Shown: piece after piece, positions 7,793 through 14,111 of the stretch
How the letters are laid out: the number at the start of each line of letters is the position of its first letter
Numbering within the stretch: the first letter of the stretch is position 1
From: Defluviicoccus vanus
GTDB lineage: Bacteria; Pseudomonadota; Alphaproteobacteria; Rhodospirillales; Defluviicoccaceae
NCBI RefSeq assembly: GCF_014672695.1
Contig: NZ_CP053923.1
Span: forward strand, 3,898,570 to 3,912,680
Direction: 5' to 3'
DNA: 14,111 nucleotides
The notes under the pieces: model-generated
What the model saw: the letters and a program-made list of their open reading frames with translations, nothing else
Told to the model about the DNA's origin: nothing
Databases searched by the model: none
Program-made: the position numbers and the translations under genes

Positions 7793-9028
7793 ATGGCGGC
7801 GCTGGAACCGTTCGAGCCGGCGCCGCATCTGGCTGTGGCGGTGTCTGGTGGTGCCGATAGTCTCGCGCTATGCCTGCTCGTTCACGCATGGGCATTGACC
7901 CGCGGCGGCAGGGTTACCGCCCTCACCGTCGATCATCGCCTGCGGGCGGACTCCACGGCTGAAGCGGCCCAGGTTGGCTGCTGGCTTCGTACGCACGGCA
8001 TCGAGCATCGTATTCTGGTCTGGTCTGAGACGAAGCCGGCCACCGGTATCCAGGAGGCAGCGCGGCAGGCACGCTACCGCTTGCTGGTGGCGGCGTGTCG
8101 GGAGGCGTGCGTCCTTCACTTGCTGCTGGCGCATCATGCCGCCGACCAGACCGAGACGATGCTGCTGCGCCTGCTGGGAGGCAGTGGCGTCTTCGGCCTG
8201 GCAGCGATGCAGCCGGTGGTCGTCACCCCGCATTGCCGGATTCTGCGACCGTTGCTCGGGATCCAGCCGGGAAGCTTACGACAGTATCTGTCGGCGAGGG
8301 GGCAGCCGTGGGTCGAGGATGCGACCAATCGATCGAGCACCTTTGCCCGCGTTCGTGTCCGCCGAGCGTTGCCGTCGCTGGCCGCGAACGGCCTGGATAG
8401 CGGCGAAATCAGCCGGATCCATGCGACGATGCAGCACGCGCGAGCGATGACGGACGCAGCGACAGTGGCTTGGCTGGCGTCGGGCGTCACCTGTCACGCG
8501 GCCGGCTACGCCGAGATGGATCTGTCGTGCCTCGGCGACGCGCCCACGTTCCTCGCCGTCCGGGTGCTGGGACGGCTGATCATGGCGGTCGGCGGAGGCT
8601 GCTGGGAGCCGGACGAGGCGGCTGTTCATCGTCTTCGCCAGCGTTGCCTCGTGGCGGCACCGGGGATGGTGGCCACGCTCGGACGCTGCCGCCTGCAGTG
8701 CCGCGCGCACAGCCTTCTCGTCTGTCGCGAACGGCGCAATCTGCCACTGCCGCAGCTGGTGTCGCCGCAACTGATGTCGACTGCGGGCGTGGTGCACTGG
8801 GATGGACGGTTTGCGATCAGGATCGTGGCCACGGCGACAGCCCTGCCGGCATCACTGCAGCTGCAGGCGCTGGCAGCTATACCTGTCGACGAGCGGGTGG
8901 TGCCCAACCCATCGGCGGTGCCGAAAGTGGTCTGGCCGACGCTGCCAGCACTCGTCGACACCCACGGCCTTGCCCAAGTTCCTCATTTGGGCTATAGACG
9001 AGGGGGCAAGATACTGACGTTCATGTGA
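7793..9028 (+). CDS. tilS: TilS, tRNA(Ile)-lysidine synthetase
   Basis: TilS uses ATP and lysine to convert C34 of the CAU-anticodon isoleucine tRNA to lysidine, switching its reading from AUG to AUA. The 411-residue product has the PP-loop ATP-binding motif VAVSGGADS (15-23), then VDHRLRADS (46-54) and LAHHAADQTETMLLRLLGGSG (from 112), all in family order. The usual acidic pair in the HHxDDQ motif reads A117-D118 here, an unusual first residue. Further blocks are PLLGIQPGSLRQYL and PWVEDATN. The distal part is weakly conserved and ends LGYRRGGKILTFM. The start at 7793 puts SGGADS at a normal distance, but coding may begin upstream at ATG 7740 if the G run at 7763-7769 is one base short. It follows cpoB, a common alphaproteobacterial placement. 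Confidence 0.92.
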   Translation: MAALEPFEPAPHLAVAVSGGADSLALCLLVHAWALTRGGRVTALTVDHRLRADSTAEAAQVGCWLRTHGIEHRILVWSETKPATGIQEAARQARYRLLVAACREACVLHLLLAHHAADQTETMLLRLLGGSGVFGLAAMQPVVVTPHCRILRPLLGIQPGSLRQYLSARGQPWVEDATNRSSTFARVRVRRALPSLAANGLDSGEISRIHATMQHARAMTDAATVAWLASGVTCHAAGYAEMDLSCLGDAPTFLAVRVLGRLIMAVGGGCWEPDEAAVHRLRQRCLVAAPGMVATLGRCRLQCRAHSLLVCRERRNLPLPQLVSPQLMSTAGVVHWDGRFAIRIVATATALPASLQLQALAAIPVDERVVPNPSAVPKVVWPTLPALVDTHGLAQVPHLGYRRGGKILTFM

Positions 9029-9070
9029 ACGCCGCGTTTTTGCCACGCCGCTGCCTCGACGATGCCAACT

Positions 9071-9105
9071 CTATCATTGTGTAATCGATTCACTGTATTA
9101 TCTCT
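9071..9105 (+). promoter_or_regulatory. AT-rich patch upstream of ftsH, possible promoter region
   Basis: The 165-base gap between tilS and ftsH contains a patch of 35 bases with only 11 G/C, set in strongly GC-rich DNA. It includes TATTAT (9096-9101), a reasonable -10 element, but I find no well-placed -35 hexamer 16-18 bases upstream. About 92 bases separate the patch from the ftsH GTG. It is the best promoter candidate for an ftsH-folP-glmM transcript. The call rests on composition and one hexamer only. Confidence 0.3.
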
Positions 9106-9193
9106 GATAGGCAATGGGAGTGCATATCCCTGTTTTGGGGCCGGCTCTCCTTCCGTCGCTTGACGCGTCATCCGGCATGCTTGGGAAGAAATT

Positions 9194-11131
9194 GTGAACA
9201 TTAGCCGCAACTTGGCGCTTTGGATCATCATCGCGCTCCTGGTGTTCGCCCTGTTTAACCTGTTTCAGAATTCGGCACCGCGTGGCGCGCTGCAGTCGGT
9301 CACCTATTCCGATTTCATCGCCGAGGTGGATAGTGGCGAGGTACGCGACGTCACGCTGAAGGGTCATACCATCAACGGCGTGCTGCGCGACGGTCGAACG
9401 GTCACGACCTACGCCCCTGCCGACGACAGTCTGATCGCGCGGCTGCAGAAGGCGGGCGTCCGCATCACCGCACAGCCGGAAGACGATGGCGCGCCAACGA
9501 TCTGGAGCGTGCTGATCTCATGGTTTCCGATGCTGCTACTGATCGGCGTCTGGATCTTCTTCATGCGCCAGATGCAGGCCGGCGGCGGCAAGGCCATGGG
9601 CTTCGGTAAGTCGCGAGCACGGCTGCTGACCGAGAAGACCGGGCGGGTGACCTTCACCGATGTGGCCGGGATCGACGAGGCGAAGCAGGAACTGGAAGAG
9701 ATCGTTGAGTTCCTCAAGGATCCGCAGAAGTTTCAGCGGCTGGGCGGTCGCATCCCCAAGGGCTGCCTGCTCATCGGGCCGCCGGGCACCGGCAAGACAC
9801 TGCTGGCACGGGCGATCGCCGGCGAAGCCAACGTGCCCTTCTTCACCATCTCCGGCTCCGATTTTGTCGAGATGTTTGTCGGCGTCGGCGCGTCGCGCGT
9901 GCGCGACATGTTCGAACAGGGCAAGAAGAGCGCGCCGTGCCTCATCTTCATCGATGAAATCGACGCTGTCGGCCGCCATCGCGGCGCCGGCCTCGGCGGC
10001 GGCAACGACGAACGCGAGCAGACGCTGAACCAACTCCTCGTTGAGATGGACGGCTTCGAATCCAACGAAGGTGTGATCCTCATCGCCGCCACCAACCGCC
10101 CGGACGTCCTTGACCCGGCGCTGCTGCGGCCGGGCCGTTTCGATCGCCAGGTGGTGGTGCCCAATCCGGATATCCTCGGCCGCGAGCAGATCCTGAAGGT
10201 CCACATGCGCAAGATCCAGGTGAGCCCTGACGTGGATGCACGCGTGATCGCTCGTGGCACGCCCGGGTTCTCTGGTGCCGATCTTGCCAACCTGGTCAAT
10301 GAAGCGGCACTGCTGGCGGCACGCGCCAACAAGCGTCTGGTGGCGATGCAAGATTTCGAGTCGGCGAAGGACAAGGTATTGATGGGCGTCGAGCGGCGCT
10401 CGATGGTGATGACCGAGGAAGAGAAGCGGTTGACCGCCTATCACGAGGCGGGGCATGCCCTGGTTGGCCTCAACGTCCCCAGCCACGATCCTCTGCACAA
10501 GGTGACGATCATTCCGCGCGGCCGCGCCCTGGGGCTGACGATGAGCCTGCCGGAGCGCGATCGCTATAGCTACTCCAAAGTGGAACTGGAATCGAAACTG
10601 ACGGTGCTGTTTGGGGGCCGGGTGGCCGAGGAAATCGTCTTCGGTATGGAGAACGTCACCACCGGTGCCGGCAACGACATCCGTCAGGCGACGGAGATGG
10701 CTCGCCGTATGGTGACCGAGTTCGGCTTCAGTGACAGGCTGGGGCCACTGCGCTATTCCGATAACCAGGAGGAAATCTTCCTCGGGCATTCGGTCACCCA
10801 GCAGAAGCACGTCTCCGATGCGACGGCGCGCCTGATCGACGAGGAAGTACGCCGGCTTATCGATGAGGGTGAACTGCGGGCGCGCAACATCCTCTCCGAC
10901 CACCGCGACGACCTGGATCGACTGGCGACGGCGCTGCTTGAGTATGAAACGCTGTCCGGCGACGAGGTGGATACGCTGTTGAAGGGTGGCAGCATCTATC
11001 GTCCGGAGTCGCCCAATGAGCCGAGCCGGGGACCAGGGACGCGGTCCTCCATGCCACCATCGGGCAAGCGCACCGGTCCGGAGGCCCACACCCACGGCGG
11101 TCTCGGCGCCGAGCCGCAGCCGGGGGCCTGA
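9194..11131 (+). CDS. ftsH: FtsH, membrane-bound ATP-dependent zinc metalloprotease
   Basis: FtsH is a hexameric inner-membrane AAA protease that removes misassembled membrane proteins and short-lived regulators. The product has 645 residues. The first helix ([18 protein letters not shown], 7-24) and second helix (about 104-124) flank a periplasmic domain. The AAA domain has Walker A GPPGTGKT (195-202), the pore motif FVG (228-230), Walker B IFIDEID (251-257) and RPGRFDR (312-318) with the arginine fingers. The protease has HEAGH (417-421) and D495 in AGNDIRQAT as third zinc ligand. It starts with GTG, with gggaagaa (9183-9190) as ribosome site. The C-terminal tail from about residue 610 is Pro/Ser/Gly-rich, as is usual. 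No frame problem is visible across 1.9 kb. Confidence 0.98.
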   Translation: MNISRNLALWIIIALLVFALFNLFQNSAPRGALQSVTYSDFIAEVDSGEVRDVTLKGHTINGVLRDGRTVTTYAPADDSLIARLQKAGVRITAQPEDDGAPTIWSVLISWFPMLLLIGVWIFFMRQMQAGGGKAMGFGKSRARLLTEKTGRVTFTDVAGIDEAKQELEEIVEFLKDPQKFQRLGGRIPKGCLLIGPPGTGKTLLARAIAGEANVPFFTISGSDFVEMFVGVGASRVRDMFEQGKKSAPCLIFIDEIDAVGRHRGAGLGGGNDEREQTLNQLLVEMDGFESNEGVILIAATNRPDVLDPALLRPGRFDRQVVVPNPDILGREQILKVHMRKIQVSPDVDARVIARGTPGFSGADLANLVNEAALLAARANKRLVAMQDFESAKDKVLMGVERRSMVMTEEEKRLTAYHEAGHALVGLNVPSHDPLHKVTIIPRGRALGLTMSLPERDRYSYSKVELESKLTVLFGGRVAEEIVFGMENVTTGAGNDIRQATEMARRMVTEFGFSDRLGPLRYSDNQEEIFLGHSVTQQKHVSDATARLIDEEVRRLIDEGELRARNILSDHRDDLDRLATALLEYETLSGDEVDTLLKGGSIYRPESPNEPSRGPGTRSSMPPSGKRTGPEAHTHGGLGAEPQPGA

Positions 11132-11301
11132 TCCGCATCCACCGCCGGCAAACCCCAGTGTTTACGGCGGCGGATCGATCATCAGCAGTGCCCTGGTGGA
11201 GCGTTTGAAGACAACCCAACCGGCGGCATCGAGCCAAGATGACGCCGCTGTGAGCGCCGGGGGTCCCGACGTTTGCCGGTCTGTCGCTCGACCGCCCGCG
11301 G

Positions 11302-12093
11302 TTGATGGGCATTATCAACGTTACCCCCGACAGTTTTTCAGACGGCGGCGAAACCTTTGTGACGGCAGCGGCGATCGCCCGCGGCGAGGCGATGTGGGCC
11401 GCCGGCGCGGATATCCTAGATATCGGTGGCGAGTCGACCCGGCCTGGTGCCGAACCGGTCTCGGTGGCGGCAGAAACCGCGCGCGTCGTCCCCGTGGTTG
11501 CCGCACTGGCGGCCAAAGGGGCCCTTGTCTCCATTGATACGCGCCACGCGCCGGTCATGGCGGCGGCGATCGCCGCTGGTGCCCGCATCGTCAATGATGT
11601 GAGCGGCCTGAGCGGCGATGCGCGGGCGTTGCCACTGGTGCGGCGAACGGGTGTGGCGGTGGTGTTGATGCATATGCGGGGCGAGCCGTCGACAATGCAG
11701 CACGATCCTCGCTACGACGACGTGGTGAACGACGTTCGCGTCTGGCTGGCGGAACGGGTGGAGCGTTGTCGCGATGCCGGTCTCGCCTTCGATCGGATCG
11801 CCGTCGATCCTGGTATCGGCTTCGGCAAGAGCGTTCGTCATAACGTTGAAATTTTGGCCCAGTTGCAGACGTATGCTACGCTTGGCTGCGGATTGGTGAT
11901 AGGCGTATCACGCAAGAGCTTCATCGGTCATCTCAGCAGCAATGAAGCCACCACGGCCCGTCTTGCCGGCTCCATTGCCGCCGGACTGGCCGCGTTGGAG
12001 CGAGGGGCGTCCATACTGCGGGTGCACGATGTTGTGGACACACGCCAGGCAATTGCCGTATGGCAGGCGATCAATGGTGGTTTTGGCACATAA
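11302..12093 (+). CDS. folP: FolP, dihydropteroate synthase (5' end uncertain)
   Basis: FolP joins 6-hydroxymethyl-dihydropterin diphosphate to p-aminobenzoate in folate synthesis and is the sulfonamide target. Family blocks occur in order: MGIINVTPDSFSDGG (from 11305), DILDIGGESTRPGA, SIDTRHAPVM, NDVSGL, VLMHMRGEPSTMQ, DPGIGFGK, GVSRKSFIG and the C-terminal RVHDV. The listed start is TTG 11302, giving 263 residues; ATG 11305 is the alternative. Neither is convincing, because the same frame upstream (11254-11301) reads APGVPTFAGLSLDRPR, which looks like the normal FolP N-terminus, yet an in-frame TGA at 11251-11253 and the lack of ATG, GTG or TTG leave it without a start. A one-base surplus in the G run 11259-11263 would join it to an open upstream frame with GTG starts at 11250 or 11196. 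The catalytic barrel itself is complete. Confidence 0.93.
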   Translation: MMGIINVTPDSFSDGGETFVTAAAIARGEAMWAAGADILDIGGESTRPGAEPVSVAAETARVVPVVAALAAKGALVSIDTRHAPVMAAAIAAGARIVNDVSGLSGDARALPLVRRTGVAVVLMHMRGEPSTMQHDPRYDDVVNDVRVWLAERVERCRDAGLAFDRIAVDPGIGFGKSVRHNVEILAQLQTYATLGCGLVIGVSRKSFIGHLSSNEATTARLAGSIAAGLAALERGASILRVHDVVDTRQAIAVWQAINGGFGT

Positions 12094-12149
12094 GGCGATC
12101 GCCGGAGATGTCGTCGAGGCGTCGCAGCCGCTGCGGGGTGCGGTGTGTA

Positions 12150-12209
12150 ACAGCCGTCATAGTTGTGTGCGGCGTTGAACGCGGCATAAGTGTCGGATTG
12201 AACGGCTGT
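12150..12209 (+). other. Spaced inverted repeat upstream of glmM
   Basis: ACAGCCGT (12150-12157) is the exact reverse complement of ACGGCTGT (12202-12209), with 44 bases between them, ending 14 bases before the glmM ATG. The 130-base folP-glmM gap holds no other evident element. The pair could form the base of a leader hairpin close to the ribosome site, or may be chance in GC-rich DNA. No riboswitch or ribozyme class is recognised here. Confidence 0.25.
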
Positions 12210-12223
12210 AGGGTTGAGAGCAC

Positions 12224-13570
12224 ATGGGGAAAAAGCTGTTTGGAACGGACGGCATTCGTGGCAAGGCGAACGCCGCGCCAATGACCGCTGAGACGGCGTT
12301 GCGGGTTGGCATGGCTGCCGGTCTGCATTTTCGCCGTGGCCGTCACCGACACCGGGTCCTGATCGGCAAGGATACGCGGCTGTCTGGCTACATGCTGGAG
12401 GCGGCGCTCACGGCCGGGTTCATTTCCATGGGCATGGACGTGATCATTGTCGGACCGATGCCGACGCCGGCGGTCGCCATTCTCACCCGATCGATGCGCT
12501 GCGACCTGGGGGTGATGCTGTCGGCGTCGCACAATCCCTTCGAGGATAACGGCATCAAGCTCTTCGGCCCGGACGGCTATAAGCTTTCCGACGAGGTGGA
12601 GGAGCAGATCGAAGAGCATGTTGCCCACGGACTGCCCACCAAGCTTGCGGCGCCGGCCGATCTCGGTCGCGCCAAGCGACTGCACGACGTACACGGGCGT
12701 TACACCGAATTCGTCAAAAGCACGTTCCCCAAAGGTCTGACCCTGCAGGGGATGCGGATCGTTCTCGATTGCGCCAATGGTGCCGCCTACAAGGTGGCGC
12801 CGGAAGTTCTTTGGGAACTGGGGGCGGAGGTGATTCCGCTCGGCGACAATCCGGACGGCATCAATATCAACCAAGATTGTGGTTCGACGGCGCCTGAGGC
12901 CATGTGCCGGGCGGTGCAGGAGTACCGCGCCGATTTCGGCATCGCCCTCGACGGCGACGCTGATCGCGCGCTGATTGCCGACGAGACGGGGACGCTGATC
13001 GACGGTGACCAGCTGATGGCGATCGTGGCCAAGAACTGGCAGGCGAACGGCAAGCTGCGCAAGGACGGGATCGTCGCCACGGTGATGTCGAACATGGGCC
13101 TGGAGCGCTACCTGAACGGCCTGGGGTTGACGCTCGAACGCACTCGCGTCGGCGATCGCTACGTGGTCGAGTACATGCGCCGGCATGGCTACAATATCGG
13201 CGGCGAGCAATCGGGGCATATCATCTTCAGCGATCATGCGACCACCGGCGACGGCACCATCGCCGCGTTGCAGGTGCTGGCGGTGATTGTCGCGTCGGGC
13301 AAGCGGGCAAGTGAAGTCTGCGTTGCCTTCGAGCCGATGCCGCAGCTGCTCCGCAATGTCCGTTTCCAGGGCGGCGCGCCGCTGGAAAACGGCACGGTGC
13401 AACAGCTGATCACCGACTGTCAGCACCGCCTGGGGAATAGCGGCCGGCTGTTGATCCGTCCCTCCGGAACCGAGCCGGTGATCCGGGTCATGGCGGAAGG
13501 CGAGGACGAGTCGCTGATCGGCAAGGTTGTCGAGGAAATCTGCGACGCCATACGTGCCGTCGCCGCCTGA
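12224..13570 (+). CDS. glmM: GlmM, phosphoglucosamine mutase
   Basis: GlmM converts glucosamine-6-phosphate to glucosamine-1-phosphate, feeding UDP-GlcNAc for peptidoglycan and lipopolysaccharide. The 448-residue length is typical. The N-terminus [13 protein letters not shown] is characteristic of the family. SASHNP (100-105) contains the phosphoserine S102, the same number as in E. coli. DGDADR (243-248) binds Mg2+, GEQSGHI (327-333) recognises the sugar, and RPSGTEP (412-418) binds the phosphate. The ATG is preceded by a weak purine stretch (ttgagag). Its place after folP matches the widespread ftsH-folP-glmM order. It looks intact. Confidence 0.98.
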   Translation: MGKKLFGTDGIRGKANAAPMTAETALRVGMAAGLHFRRGRHRHRVLIGKDTRLSGYMLEAALTAGFISMGMDVIIVGPMPTPAVAILTRSMRCDLGVMLSASHNPFEDNGIKLFGPDGYKLSDEVEEQIEEHVAHGLPTKLAAPADLGRAKRLHDVHGRYTEFVKSTFPKGLTLQGMRIVLDCANGAAYKVAPEVLWELGAEVIPLGDNPDGININQDCGSTAPEAMCRAVQEYRADFGIALDGDADRALIADETGTLIDGDQLMAIVAKNWQANGKLRKDGIVATVMSNMGLERYLNGLGLTLERTRVGDRYVVEYMRRHGYNIGGEQSGHIIFSDHATTGDGTIAALQVLAVIVASGKRASEVCVAFEPMPQLLRNVRFQGGAPLENGTVQQLITDCQHRLGNSGRLLIRPSGTEPVIRVMAEGEDESLIGKVVEEICDAIRAVAA

Positions 13571-13602
13571 GTCATGCACCGGGTCGGAGGTGGAGCAGGG
13601 TG

Positions 13603-14111
13603 ATGCGCGGTCGTGTTCTTATCATCGCCGGCTCCGACTCGGGCGGCGGCGCCGGCATTCAGGCCGACATCAAGACGGTAACCGCCCTCGGCGGTTACGC
13701 CGCGACGGCGATCACGGCGCTGACGGCACAGAACACCCGCGGTGTCTTTGCCATCCTTGATGTGCCGCCGGCCTTCGTCGCGCAGCAGATCGAACTGATC
13801 CTTGACGACATCGGCGCCGACTGCATCAAGATCGGCATGCTGCATCGGGTCGATGTCATCGAAGTGGTTGCCGATGTACTCGCACGCTGCGCCGCGACGA
13901 TCCCCTTGGTGCTGGATCCGGTGATGGTGGCGAAGGGCGGCCATCCGCTGCTCGCCGCCGACGCGACGGAATGCCTGCGCCAGCGACTGATCCCCATGGC
14001 CACGGTGCTGACACCGAACCTGCCGGAGGCGGAAGCACTGGTGGGGGCGGCGTCGCCTGACCAACTGGTGCGTCGCCTGATCGCCTTGGGGCCGCAGGCA
14101 GTGCTGCTCAA
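13603..14111 (+). CDS. thiD: ThiD, hydroxymethylpyrimidine/phosphomethylpyrimidine kinase (partial, cut by the right edge)
   Basis: ThiD phosphorylates hydroxymethylpyrimidine and its monophosphate in thiamine synthesis; it is a ribokinase-fold enzyme. The visible 169 residues begin VLIIAGSDSGGGAGIQADIK (from residue 5), the diagnostic N-terminal motif. They continue with GGYAATAITALTAQNT (30-45), IKIGML (76-81) and VLDPVMVAKGGHPLL (103-117), then LTPNLPEAEAL. The frame is open to the window end, so the C-terminal anion-hole motif is not seen. ATG 13603 is favoured; GTG 13600 in the same frame is possible. GGAGG (13586-13590) and GGAG (13592-13595) give a ribosome site. The 32-base gap after glmM suggests co-transcription. 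Confidence 0.95.
   Translation, partial: MRGRVLIIAGSDSGGGAGIQADIKTVTALGGYAATAITALTAQNTRGVFAILDVPPAFVAQQIELILDDIGADCIKIGMLHRVDVIEVVADVLARCAATIPLVLDPVMVAKGGHPLLAADATECLRQRLIPMATVLTPNLPEAEALVGAASPDQLVRRLIALGPQAVLL

Noticed and set aside
9029..9070. GCCGCGTTTTTGCC after tilS as an intrinsic terminator
   Set aside because: There is a run of five T, but no stable inverted repeat immediately before it.
9159..9165. CTTGACG as a heat-shock -35 element for ftsH
   Set aside because: A -10 at normal spacing would fall on the ribosome site, leaving no room for a leader.
9536..11095. Minus-strand open frame of 519 codons opposite ftsH
   Set aside because: Its codons are the complement of a clearly coding AAA protease; the predicted peptide is His/Arg/Gln-rich with no recognisable motif. 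Long antisense frames are expected in GC-rich genes.
10986..11537. Plus-strand open frame of 183 codons spanning the ftsH-folP gap
   Set aside because: Most of it overlaps ftsH and folP out of frame. Only the central part (about 11196-11262) may be real, as the possible 5' end of folP, and it is treated there.
12071..13579. Minus-strand open frame of 502 codons opposite glmM
   Set aside because: It shadows an intact glmM with all catalytic motifs; its composition is typical of a complement frame and shows no family signature.

Overview
The window is a gene-dense, GC-rich stretch of housekeeping genes, all on the + strand. Gene content and order (ruvC-ruvA-ruvB-ybgC-tolQRAB-pal-cpoB-tilS-ftsH-folP-glmM-thiD) and the protein sequences suggest an alphaproteobacterium, most likely a Rhodospirillales-type organism. 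The taxonomic call is inference from gene order and residue patterns; no database search was run. There are no mobile elements, CRISPR arrays, tRNAs or rRNAs, and no gene-free stretch exceeds 300 bases.

Layout. Positions 1-1778 hold the Holliday-junction resolvasome: the end of ruvC, then ruvA and ruvB, linked by start/stop overlaps. Positions 1768-7730 hold the Tol-Pal envelope system: the YbgC thioesterase, the TolQ/TolR motor, the TolA connector, periplasmic TolB, the Pal lipoprotein and the periplasmic coordinator CpoB. Together these constrict and stabilise the outer membrane during division. Positions 7793-9028 hold tilS (tRNA-Ile2 lysidine synthetase). After a 165-base gap with an AT-rich patch come ftsH (membrane AAA protease), folP (dihydropteroate synthase), glmM (phosphoglucosamine mutase) and the start of thiD (hydroxymethylpyrimidine kinase), which runs off the right edge.

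The main thing to know is that the reading frame breaks in several otherwise normal genes. tolA loses one base at a run of five A (3863-3867). cpoB loses one base near 7138-7142. ruvA ends early at 671, although its expected C-terminal tail and ruvB-coupled stop (724-726) are intact in the +1 frame. Two weaker cases are the 5' end of folP (no good start codon, with homology-like sequence in frame upstream of the first usable start) and the 5' end of tilS (a run of seven G separating a plausible N-terminal extension). Several fall at homopolymers and both sides of each break stay well conserved, so uncorrected indel errors in the assembly are the simplest explanation. Real mutation or recoding is possible but less likely.

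I found no undescribed biological system here. The genes are core functions in a well-known order. Smaller points are a hairpin between pal and cpoB, an AT-rich patch before ftsH, an inverted repeat before glmM, and a substituted residue in a conserved TilS motif.
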